Assembly: GCA_949358305.1 (NCBI GenBank)
Contig: OX442321.1
Location: 4,985,605 to 5,049,604, forward strand
Source: Strigamia acuminata
Lineage: Eukaryota > Arthropoda > Chilopoda > Geophilomorpha > Linotaeniidae
Reading direction: 5' to 3'
Length of the DNA: 64,000 bases
Part shown: positions 55,024 through 64,000 of the stretch, piece by piece
Numbering within the stretch: the stretch's first letter is position 1
Layout of the letters: every line of letters starts with the position of its first letter
Notes under the pieces: generated by a model
The model's database searches: none
Told to the model about the DNA's origin: nothing
What the model saw: the letters and a program-made list of their open reading frames with translations, nothing else
Made by a program: the position numbers and the translations under genes

Positions 55024-55944
55024 TGTCAGAGAGCAACCATTGGCTGTCCATACATCTCTGCAGGACACAGCAATATTACATTATGATTGGCCAGCCTCAC
55101 TTTGAAACATTTGGACACCTGTGTAATGACTAATGGATGAGTCATTTGGTACCAAGAAAAGCAAAGAGCCAATCAGTTGGAGGATTATAGAAGGGAGGAG
55201 CTTGGTGAGTCACCAACTCTCAGTCATGCATATAGATTAGCATATGTGATGACACTGTCGGGATTAACAGGGGTGGGAACTAACATTCCTGCACCTGTGA
55301 AAGAGATAGTGAAATCACAGTGTGCAGCAAGCAGTCTAAGTGCAACCTTCAGAGCAGCAGTGTGTGCAGTAGTCCAGAGCAGTAGGCAGTGACAAAGCCA
55401 GTCTAGAATGACAAAGAAGTAGAAGTGTGCCACTTCAGGACCAGATTCTCCAGCCAAATTCTACACCAAATAGAAGTATGGCCAAGCAAGAAGCTATCCA
55501 GAAACCACAAGAAACTTTCTACTAAAGGACCAAGAAATCTTCAGGCAAAAAGGAGAACTTTGAACACTTGCTGAGAAATGAGTGTTTTTGTGTCTTTGTG
55601 CCAGTTGACAAAGGAAATAGTGAGTACCAGTTTGTTGTCCACCATTTTGCTAATTTTCTTGTTCTTTGTATTACATAGACAAATCAAATTGTTAGTTGAA
55701 TGTGCAAGGGTTTAGTTTAGTATGATATTGTTTTGCACAACATATATCATTTGGTAGAATTGTTAGATCAAGTTTTTGGTGTGAACCAGTCTTTTATCAA
55801 AAAGACAAATGAAATACTTTTCTTAATTAATAATTAGTGAGTAGAAATTGAATAAACATTTTTCCTTTCATATTTCCATTTTACAATGTGTGTGCTTGAT
55901 TTTATTCTTAATCTCCACCGAACCAAAGAAACCACTTTGCCACA
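55024..55944 (+). repeat. 3' LTR
   Basis: Identical by eye to the 5' LTR; followed by CAAG and then the second half of BTB pseudogene K. Confidence 0.92.
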
Positions 55945-56294
55945 CAAGCAATGCATTCGATGTATCATCAAATGGCAATCAAGTGGCACCGAAGAAGTTG
56001 TCGTCAAGTTATTTGAGAAACTTGACCTGCGACATTTAGGTGATAAATCCTTGCATGATTTGTTAACGAGTAATTGCAGCAGTGACAAGACCGATGTTAT
56101 TGGAAACATTCTGACTCGAGAAGCTCTGGCACGTTTTCCCAAATTGTTAGAAGCAAAAGCAAATATTTGTAAAGAGATAATTGCTAATTGTAATGCGCAA
56201 TGCAATTACTTCTACCACGGAAAGTGTCATGCACAACCAGCTTTGCAAAAGATAAAAGATTTATGCGATCAATTATTGGAATAAAAATACAACA

Positions 56295-57458
56295 TGTTGC
56301 GACTCCGGGTTTCTCGACCTGTAAATACTTACCTTTACTCGGTCGATCCGCAATTGAGATGCCGTTGATAGGACTTAGACTCTAGTGCCTGTAAAATAGT
56401 GTCTAGGGGTAATTTTAATGGAATGAAAACTGCCGTTTGAATGTAATAAAAATACAAATAACTTTATTCGATGAATTTACAAGAATAATGATAATATTAA
56501 TGATATTAATAATTATGACTAGTAATTAAACAGAAAGAAGATAGAAATGAAATATAACGAGAGCGACAATGCTCTCGGCAAACAAAGGCTTTATTTTGGC
56601 GCGCGACAAACAGAGTTTGTCACGTACACCAGAAATGGCGAGACGAACTTGCCGATACAAATTTCGTCGCTCGTTCGATGGTTTCAACTGCGGACTCCGG
56701 AGGAAAGCTCACGGTGGTCCACAGTCTCTACGATGGTTCACGGGCAAACGTTTGTGCTATGCCAGCAACGATGAGTCTCGGAACAAGTCAGACGAGACTC
56801 ACAATAACCGGTAGTGAGCGGTTTTCTCGGGCGTTACCCGAGATTCGTGTAAGTGCGGGTAACCGACGATGGCGGTTACACGCAAAGCGCAAATGAGGCT
56901 GGTTCCACCGTCAATACAGTGGAAACAGCAAAGATGAATCTCAACTCACCAAACTAACACTATCAATACTTGAAGTCTTGGGTTTTGAATCCTTTTCATA
57001 GCAGTGATGTTGTGTTCTTGTTGGTGATGTGGTCGAGAGTGAGTTCGTCGCCAAAATTTGGGGCTTTTATGCACTCTCTGGTCCTGCGCATGAAATATGC
57101 GTAGAGTGGTGATTTTGGTGCAATACAGGATGTATTACATCATCATCATCACTCTGATGTAATGTTTTAACCCAAAAGAGGGTAAAGTGTGCCTGAGGGA
57201 TTTCCGCTCTCAAGTCACACTTTTGGCGTGTGCCACATTAAATAATTATTTAAGTATGACAAATCTGCACCTGCAGGCCTGGCACACTTCGGTTTTTTCC
57301 CCCAAATAGGGGTGAGAATATGCAAGGGCAATTCTCCTCTCCTAATTAAGTAATTTGGTTTGAACGTGTGTCAAACCAAAATAAAACAAAATATACAATT
57401 TCTTTAGTGGTGACAAATTTATTTCAAATATGAATAAAAACACTTCAGGGTCACCACA
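56295..57458. mobile_element. Solo LTR, 1,164 bp
   Basis: TGTTGCGACTCC...GGTCACCACA, flanked by AACA (56291-56294, 57459-57462). The paralogous sequence at 59366-59390 (aaaaatacaacaaattcg) is the empty site. The right end resembles that of the LTR at 59637-61039, so the two are probably related families. No internal region remains, consistent with LTR-LTR recombination. Confidence 0.82.
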
Positions 57459-57925
57459 AACAAATTCGAATTTTTTATTTTTTTTATTTTTAATTCTCGT
57501 ATTCTTCACTAAAATATATTTATGTGATGCGATTTCTTGAATGTCACAAACAGTTTACAACTTTACACAAAATCAGCTAAAACTCGATAGAATTACTTCA
57601 CCAGCATAAATAATAAATACCCCCATATAAAATTTCATTGTGTTCGTGGTACAATTCACACAGGAAGTTTGACAGATTTCTGCACAGAGTAAAACAATAA
57701 ATAAATAATAACTTACCTATACCGGGATATTCTACTCATTCATTTCCGACTGTCACTAATGGCGTACTTGCGGGAAATTCCGTTCAGAAATTTACATTAC
57801 AAAAATAAATTATTTCACTTATTATTACGGCAATCTGATCTGAGTAACTTTTATTCATGCACCGACCTTATTTACTAGGTAGTATTTTAGTTTAGAGCCC
57901 GGTGTGGTTTAGGTTTAGAGCTAAT
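57459..57925. other. Upstream flank of gene L
   Basis: AT-rich; the first 150 bases recur at 59378-59510 and partly at 39280-39420. No gene seen. Confidence 0.5.
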
Positions 57926-57929
57926 TTCC

Positions 57930-57975
57930 AACAGGCAGCGCCATTTAGCGGAAAGAATAAAAACCAAAACCAACT
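57930..57975 (+). promoter_or_regulatory. BTB-family promoter block (gene L)
   Basis: CAGGCAGCGCCATTTAGCGG, followed by AAGAATAAAAACC where other copies have the TTTAAAA box. First exon and donor (CCAAGGTTTGTGTAAC) follow near 58036. Confidence 0.55.
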
Positions 57976-58122
57976 TGACTTTCTAGTTTTATTCATCAAC
58001 CAGCAAACTTCCAAAGGAGTCGCGTGAATTTTCCAAGGTTTGTGTAACTGTTTACTTTAATGTTAACAATAATTACTTTAAGAGTTATTTTAATTGATTT
58101 TTTCAGAACACATTTTACAAAA

Positions 58123-59079
58123 ATGGCGAAAAGTCGTGTAGTTGCAGTTGAGAGTTGGCATTTAGGGAAAAGTCGTGTAGTTGAGAGTTGGCATTTAGGA
58201 GTTAAGATGGAAGAATTCCGTCAAAACCAAACGTCTACTGATATCGTAATTGAGTGCGAAGGAGGCCTTGTCCACGCTCATCGCAACATTTTAGTGGCTG
58301 CTACTCCATATTTTGAGAAGATGTTCACCATTGATATGTCGGAGAAAAATACAGGACGCGTTCAATTTCCAAAAAATTCAAAAAAGGTGATTGATATGAT
58401 CGTCAAATATCTGTATGTCAATCAAATTCCAAATTTAGAGATCGATTGCGACTCGTTACGAGAGTTGATCACAACTAGTCGTATGATGGATTTGGGTGAT
58501 TTCCACGTCAAGTGCTGGGAACTGAGTTGCCGAAAATTAAATGTTGAAACATTTGTGGCAATGTGGGCCGTCGGAGTGGATTATGGTTTGGAAATAGAAG
58601 GCTCGATCCATAGTTTTGCTCTGACTAATATAGAAAAAATTTCAACGGAAGCAAATCTTCAAGATTTAACCGAACCTCAGATGACTAAGCTCATCGAATG
58701 TGTCAGCCGTGCAGACATTTACAAGCAATGCATTCGATGTATCATCAAATGGCAATCAAGTGGCACCGAAGAAGTTGTCATTAAGTTATTTGAAAAACTT
58801 GACCTGCGACATTTAGGCGACAGATCCTTGCACGATTTGATAGTGAATAATTGCAGCAATGACAAGAACGATATTATTAGAAACATTCTGACTCAAGAAG
58901 CTGTGGCACGTTTTCCCAAATTGTTAAAAGCAAAAGCAAATATTTGTGAAGCGATAATTGCTAATTGTTATAAGCGATGCGATAACAGCTCGTACGGAAC
59001 GTGTAATGCAGTACGAGCTTTGTACGCGATAAAAGCTGTATCCGATAAAGTATTGGAATCTCGTAACGGACAACTGTAA
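58123..59079 (+). CDS. BTB-domain protein L, intact
   Basis: A 318-aa protein starting MAKSRVVAVESWHLGKSRVV just after the 5' UTR intron; in-frame codons from 58060 are intronic. The N-terminus has a short tandem duplication (KSRVVAVESWHLG / KSRVVESWHLG), making it the longest copy. BTB contains VHAHRNILVAATPYFEKMF; the tail has MWAVGVDYGLEIEG and WQSSGTEEVVIKLFEKLDLR, and the C-terminus ESRNGQL is shared with gene J. It provides the intact reference for the insertions in genes J and K. Family role as for the others. Confidence 0.9.
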   Translation: MAKSRVVAVESWHLGKSRVVESWHLGVKMEEFRQNQTSTDIVIECEGGLVHAHRNILVAATPYFEKMFTIDMSEKNTGRVQFPKNSKKVIDMIVKYLYVNQIPNLEIDCDSLRELITTSRMMDLGDFHVKCWELSCRKLNVETFVAMWAVGVDYGLEIEGSIHSFALTNIEKISTEANLQDLTEPQMTKLIECVSRADIYKQCIRCIIKWQSSGTEEVVIKLFEKLDLRHLGDRSLHDLIVNNCSNDKNDIIRNILTQEAVARFPKLLKAKANICEAIIANCYKRCDNSSYGTCNAVRALYAIKAVSDKVLESRNGQL

Positions 59080-59311
59080 GCTAAAACATTTATCCCAACA
59101 CAAATATTGTAAAAGGAAAAGTTTATTCGTCTCTATCTGAAATTTTTTTTTCTCATGTTTCATTAATAATCAAAGATTGTGTTATGTTTTCAATAAAGGT
59201 CAGGCAGATCAAACCTCATAGATAGTTTTTCCAAATTGTCCAAACAAATAAACATGTGTAAAAAGATATTGCAATTTGTAATGTGCACGGCCAATACATG
59301 AACCTTTCGTG
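59080..59311. other. 3' flank of gene L
   Basis: AT-rich, matching the 3' flank of gene J (41037-41160, AATAAAGG tract). No gene. Confidence 0.5.
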
Positions 59312-59368
59312 TAATGCACAACTAGCTTTTCAAGACATAAAAGCTTTATGCGATCAATTATTTGAATA
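59312..59368 (+). pseudogene. BTB C-terminal relic
   Basis: GTGTAATGCACAACTAGCTT and on reads CNAQLAFQDIKALCDQLFE-stop, matching the last codons of pseudogene K (QPALQKIKDLCDQLLE). The following DNA equals K's 3' flank without the solo LTR. A leftover of another K-like copy. Confidence 0.7.
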
Positions 59369-59636
59369 AAAATACAACAAATTCGAATTTTTTATTTTTT
59401 TTATTTTTAATTCTCGTATTCTTCACTAAAATATATTTGTGTGACGCGATTTCTTGAATGTCACAAACAGTTTACAACTTTACCAGCATATATAATACCC
59501 ATAAAAATTTTCTAGATTTTTAGATAAAAATTGAAAATCATATCATTTTTAAATTTAAATTTGCAAGTAGCAACTAACTAATTACACAATTTGTTGTGAT
59601 CTCAAATGTCACCTTTGCAAATGAGATGCAACGGGT

Positions 59637-61039
59637 TGCCACGACGGGTCTTATCAAAACCTGAATATTCTTCTAATATTCTAAACAGATAACTTCACAA
59701 ATGAGGAGAAATATTAATGTTTAAATTAATACTCCTTCTCAGACTAAACTCACTAAAATTGACTTCTTAAATCTGGTTTGGCTAATAAAATACACTTTCT
59801 TTACTTAAAATGACTATTTCTGTTTATTCCGGGTGCAAATTGGGTTAATCATACAAATAATGTTAAATTAAACAATACTACTTAAAATAATCCAAATTGT
59901 TAGTAATAATGGAAAATACGGAAACAATCTCCTTCCACGGCGTGGCTGGCTTGTCGACGTCGCGCTTCTCCTTATTATTACGAATGGCGTCAAATAACAC
60001 TCGCAAAGGCGAGAATAGTGCCGGGAAATCCGGAAAGGACGTGCTTTCGCACTATTCAACACTACTCACGCTTCTGCAAACTCCTCCTCGACGGTCAGTG
60101 GTTCGGGTAATTTCTCGGGCTTGAGAAATTCCTTGGCGGCTGGTCGTCGTGGTTCGTCTCGGGCGGCGTCTCGCAATTCGGGTCCCGTGGTGGTTCCGTA
60201 AGTCGCGGCGATGTCGTCCGTCTCTCGTGCGTCTCACACAGTGAATCTCGTACAAGTACTTGATTCCTTCTTGATTAAACGCTCAAGGAGGCGCCCGCTT
60301 GTTAAAGTCCAAGGCTAAGACTCCCTTGCTCTGAGTGCAAAGATAAACTCCCAAATTGTTACACACAATTTGGCTTCAAAACTCCACTGAAATCTCAGCT
60401 CAAACTGGCTGTTTGAGCAAGATAAATCTAGCTATTGAATCCCAAATAGCAAGACAAAATCTAGCCAAAGAATCCCTTTTGGCAAGATGACACCTAGCTG
60501 CTTAACCCTATCAGCAAGGTGAATCCAAATTCCTTTGGTGCAGGATAATCACAATCATATTATTACTGGGTTTGTAGAAACACTGGAGCAAAATATGACA
60601 TGACTGGTACTGGTGAAAAGGAGACTTGAACTGAAGTTGTGAGAGCAATTTTTCCCAGAACTCCTAGGTGAATTGCACCACAACTCCTTATACGAATTTA
60701 GATTGCGCCATAACCCTTTATCCGGGAGCAGGATGCACATCCTGTGCACCATCCAGGGCTGGTTGCTGTGGTGATTTTGCATCACCTGTTCTCCTTGCTC
60801 AATGTGGTGCAATGTCAAGTATGAGTGAGAGAATAAAGAAATTAGTCTTTTTTATATAAGAAATAAAACATCAAAATATTTATTCTTTTAGATACAGCAT
60901 AATGATATTTGGAAAAACGTGATGATTGCTCTGGAATTCTCAATTTTCTCTGTCCAATAAATATTAAAACACAATTGAATATATATAAAACACTTGAAAA
61001 ACTCTTTTCTAACCCCTAGTGACCATCCTGGCCACTACA
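59637..61039 (-). mobile_element. LTR of a minus-strand retrotransposon (3' LTR)
   Basis: On the minus strand it starts TGTAGTGGCCAGGATGGTCA at 61039, directly after a purine tract (GTCAAAAGAGGGGAAG, 61055-61040). The left end is TGCCACGACGGG (59637) or TGCAACGGG (59627); the exact end and target duplication cannot be fixed, because the partner LTR lies outside the window. AATAAA on the minus strand near 60885. No ORF of its own is convincing. Confidence 0.6.
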
Positions 61040-61137
61040 CTTCCCCTCTTTTGACTTTGATGCGCCATCCAAATTTTCTCTTCACCAAACCGCTTAGCCC
61101 TCCGGACTAAGGGTAGCAGTGGCATTTTCTGCTCTCA

Positions 61138-63917
61138 CTAAACTGCCTTTACCCTGGGGAATGGCGGCAGTGGTGGCCGTTCTTCTTCCGACACCGAAAA
61201 TTTCGGCAAACCCACTGTGGGTCCCGACTGCACTCCCGTGTTAATGTGCATCCACACGCCTTGGACGTGCGCGATCTTATCTATCAGGTTAATGTAATCC
61301 ATTTCAAACAACTCCCTACGGCTCTTTGGCGGGCGGTGCGCAAATACCACTCTTTGCCGTTGGGTCGGGTTTCCGGGCTCTCTCAAGGCTCGCTCCAGCC
61401 AGGCAAAGGCTTCCTTGCACAGCTTTGGGTTGAAAATGAGAAGCGTGCGTGTCCCTCGCCCAAATTGCAGCCGAGGATAGTGACGGCGGATCTTCCCGTA
61501 GTCGTCGTTATCGCTTTTCTGTCGGGGCTTAATTTCTGCTGACTCGGCACACTCTCGTGTGGGATCCTGACTTGAGGTTGTGGTCCCCCCGCTTTGGTGG
61601 CTAAGCTCCAACCTCGACAGATGAGGCACCACATGATTCCCCGCACCGGCTGACCCATACCCCTGCTCATAACTCGAACATGATGCGAATGAGGTTTCCA
61701 ACCTTGTGGAGGTGGAGGAGGCCAAACTTGACGTCCTCACCGGTCGCCATCTTGTTTCGGACCCTGCTGGCTGAACATTTGGCATTGGACGCCCCCCAAA
61801 AGTCTCGGAGTCCCTCCTTAGCTCCATTTCTTCTCGGCGTAGATCCCACTCGAGTCGCAGCCTGACAAAGCACTGATCCACGGTTTCCCCATTCTCCAAG
61901 GCTCTCAAGATAAGATCACTTCGCAGCAGAACCGGATCGTACAGCACGGAGAGCCAATTCTCCAACTTCTCCTCGGTCATGCCCAAGTGTGTGCCCCAAA
62001 GGAGGCTCGCGGCTGTGAAGGCGTCCTCATCTGTTGTAAATACCCCGGGGAACAGAAGTCTCTGCTGGGCCGGAACTGTTAGTTTTTGGAATTTCTGCAA
62101 TCGCTTTTGGGTTTGCTCGTTTAAAGGCCACTCAACAAATTCCTTTGCCCGTCGAATTAAATCGGCCTGCGCCTCTTTCAGTTGCGCTTGCTGATAAGGA
62201 TCCATCCTTTCCTTAAACTGTTCCAATATGGACGCTGGGAAACGAAGACAGCAGTCCCATAGGTCGTAGTAGTGTTTGTCATAGCCCTTCACTGGCCTCA
62301 TTGCCATGTTGCTGGAGTAGTTCATGACTGCCGTATCCGGCATGGGGATCGAGTGGTCCATCCTCTGAACTCCCCCTACCACGGGCTCTGTGTGTGGATG
62401 CTTGTCGTTTACTCGCACTTCCTCTTTGGCTTCCAACTTGGTAAACTCATCTTTTCGTTTTAGGTGCAACATGTTTGATTCCACTTTTGGTTCGAGAATC
62501 CCTGAACGCGGCGGCGGTGGCGGCGATGCACTCCATATTATTGGCGATGGGATGCTCCGCACTGTCTCTGGTTCTCCACTCTTTGCTCGCGACTCTCCCG
62601 ATGGCCGTCTGCTCGCGGTTGACCTCATGTCGATGTCTTCATTAACGTCCACGGAAAGGAACTCTTCCTCTTGACTGGCCCGCACCAATGAAAGTGGAGA
62701 GACTTTACGATCCACTCTGTACTGCGACAATACTTTCCACTCAACGTCTCTGGATGTGGACTCCTGTGGGCGCTTGTGATAGGTGCCGCTGCTCCCCTGC
62801 CAATGCTCGGTGTTTTGCTGTTCCGCTTGCTGCAGAAATTCTGGCGGTATCGGCACAGGAATGTAGTCTCTGTCTAGCACTCCAACCATTTTGAGCTGAT
62901 GCAGCTTATACTGTGTTTGCCTGTAGTAGGGTGGTAATCGATACGTCCCGTCTTCTAATTTTCCGCCTGTTTGCTCATATTCTTGCTCCTCCTGGAGGTA
63001 CTCTTCTGCAACTTGGTGCATGTTGGTCCTGAGCTTTGCCATAATTTTCTCCTGGAATTCTCTCTTGTCGGTTTCCGGACGGAGGAATATTTCTAAATCC
63101 TCCAACTCTTCTTCTGTTAGAGGGAATGCATCCTGCAGCATCTTCGACCCAAATGGTCCTGGCGGGTCATCTGCCCAAGCGATGACTCGCAGTTCCTCTC
63201 TCAATTCTCCATTTGTGCATTGAGCCAACCTCCTTTTGGTCCCGAATCTTTTGTTGGTCGCCGATGTAAATATTCTCCTCGCTCGATATGCTGTGTAATC
63301 CCTCTCCTGGCAGACTTTCTTGTATTTCCTTGGCAGCCGGCCCCGAAAAATACTTCGTTTGGTGACAACACTGTTTGGCAGCGCATCCCATGATGTTGAC
63401 AAAATTCTCGCCTGCAATTAGATTTTACTTTCAATATTTTGCCTTTTATTTCCTTTAAATGGTTGTGCGCGACATCGTTTTCTGTTTGAGTTTGCCTATT
63501 CGGATACTAGATGGCGCCAATAACGCCGTTCTATCGCCCGAGTTTATCCATTTCAACACTAGATGGCGCTCGCAACGCTTTAAATTACGAGGCGGTTTTG
63601 AACATTTTCTGGAATCTCCGTTTACATAAATCTGTTTAATATTCTCGCTTTGCTGACTTAAATATTTGTTTGATTTGCTTCTTTTATGTTGTTGTTACTA
63701 AACCTAATCTTTTCCCGGCTTCCTTACGAGTTTTCTTTATCGAATTTGCTTTCGTTAAATTCTCCACGCTTCACTCGGTTCAGAAACGATGTCGCCACAT
63801 TTAATAATATTTTCTTTTCCCCGATCACAAGTTTTTTATATTCCTTACTGCTTCGGGCGACATTGCTGCAAGTTCGCTGTCCTCGTACTTCTCATGTGAT
63901 CTTTTTCGTCCGGCCAT
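61138..63917 (-). CDS. Gag-like protein of an LTR element, two exons
   Basis: The main exon is 63411-61138. It has no ATG at its start but follows a good acceptor (CTAATTGCAG). A small upstream exon 63917-63849 reads MAGRKRSHEKYEDSELAAMS up to a GTAAGG donor, and its phase matches exactly, giving 780 aa. The middle (about 380-540) looks like a capsid domain (LRFPASILEQFKERMDPYQQ, LLWGTHLGMTEEKLENWLSV); the flanks are proline-, arginine- and glutamate-rich. No zinc knuckle, protease or RT is visible. It ends 83 bases before the purine tract and LTR, so this element also seems to lack pol. A domesticated host gene is a less likely alternative. Confidence 0.6.
63504..63569 (+). promoter_or_regulatory. 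Pair of CTAGATGGCGC motifs in the intron
   Basis: ATACTAGATGGCGC (63504-63517) and ACACTAGATGGCGC (63556-63569), 52 bp apart, match CCASYAGRKGGCRS at 12 and 13 positions. They lie in the intron of the minus-strand gag-like gene. CTCF-type binding is a guess from the motif. Confidence 0.4.
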
Positions 63918-64000
63918 CCCTTTTTTTTCCAGCCGATCGATGATCTAAAGTTGCCGAAAGTTTGATTGCGTTAATCTTGGTGAATTTTCCTCCCGCCTTG

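Larger units (their letters stand above)
49784..55944 (+). mobile_element. LTR retrotransposon without recognisable pol, 6,161 bp
   Basis: Two 921-bp LTRs (TGTCAG...GCCACA), apparently identical on full line-by-line reading, flanked by CAAG duplications (49780-49783, 55945-55948). Gene L has a single CAAG at that position. A TGG-initiated primer-binding site follows the 5' LTR (TGGTGCCGTGAC, 50706-50717) and a purine tract (AGGGGAGA, 55016-55023) precedes the 3' LTR. It has two ORFs, gag and an unknown 511-aa ORF; there is no protease, reverse transcriptase, RNase H or integrase, so it must use enzymes supplied in trans. Confidence 0.92.
49248..56284 (+). pseudogene. BTB pseudogene K, split by an LTR retrotransposon
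   Basis: Part 1 (49248-49783) starts MAEYHKQVLLKMEEFRHDQ with an intact BTB (VHAHRCVLMSASPYFEKMF). At about 49625-49645 roughly 20 bases are lost or scrambled (the LWAVGADFD segment), shifting the frame; homology then continues (YAQNNLEEISKSANLQDLT) to 49783. Part 2 (55949-56284) resumes at QCIRCIIKWQSSGTEEVVVK and ends DLCDQLLE-stop. Between them is a 6,161-bp LTR element. Gene L shows the uninterrupted sequence at the same point. Two independent lesions; not functional. Confidence 0.88.

Noticed and set aside
56547-56896. Arginine-rich ORFs in the solo LTR
   Set aside because: They overlap in different frames inside a clearly bounded LTR.

Overview
The window looks like animal nuclear DNA, most probably from an arthropod. 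It is AT-rich, its genes carry short GT-AG introns (about 50-75 bp) and polyadenylation-type 3' flanks, and there are no bacterial gene features. Two gene families form one intermixed array on the + strand. One is about a dozen BTB-domain genes or relics (BTB plus a BACK-like helical tail, about 290-318 aa, no MATH or Kelch part). The other is four multi-exon DEG/ENaC (pickpocket-like) channel loci plus decayed channel exons. The species cannot be fixed from the sequence.

Layout. 0.3-2.0 kb: a 7-exon DEG/ENaC gene. 4.0-12.1 kb: BTB genes A and B, a 6-exon DEG/ENaC gene, and broken BTB gene C. 14.4-18.8 kb: an 11-bp minisatellite interrupted by a hAT-like and a piggyBac-like MITE, running straight into promoterless BTB pseudogene D. 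20.4-25.8 kb: two more channel loci, the second a fusion with a duplicated exon cassette. 27-38.6 kb: BTB genes E, F, G, H and the divergent two-coding-exon gene I. Between G and H lies a DNA transposon carrying a Frizzled receptor fragment and a 21-bp satellite. 39.9-41.0 kb: BTB gene J, split by a foldback MITE. 41.4-49.1 kb: a large insertion with a 1,027-bp perfect-looking palindrome and a 3-kb 13-bp minisatellite; it separates the promoter of BTB gene K from its coding part. 49.2-56.3 kb: pseudogene K, split by a young LTR retrotransposon with gag but no recognisable pol. 56.3-57.5 kb: a solo LTR. 58.1-59.1 kb: BTB gene L. 59.6-63.9 kb: part of a second, minus-strand LTR element with a 780-aa gag-like gene.

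How it fits together. Most BTB copies share one module: a promoter block (CAGGCAGCGC...TAGCGG followed by a TTTAAAA box), a short non-coding exon, a 60-70 bp intron, and an ATG a few bases into exon 2. This indicates duplication by large unequal exchanges, and shared flanks and empty-site comparisons support it (about 6.4-10.3 kb resembles 18.8-22.2 kb; 5.5-7.3 kb resembles 33.6-35.6 kb). The BTB proteins are plausibly Cullin-3 adaptors and the channels plausibly sensory or osmotic sodium channels; both roles are inferred from family membership only. The array is rich in insertion scars for which I could read target-site duplications and, in several cases, a matching empty site in a paralogous block.
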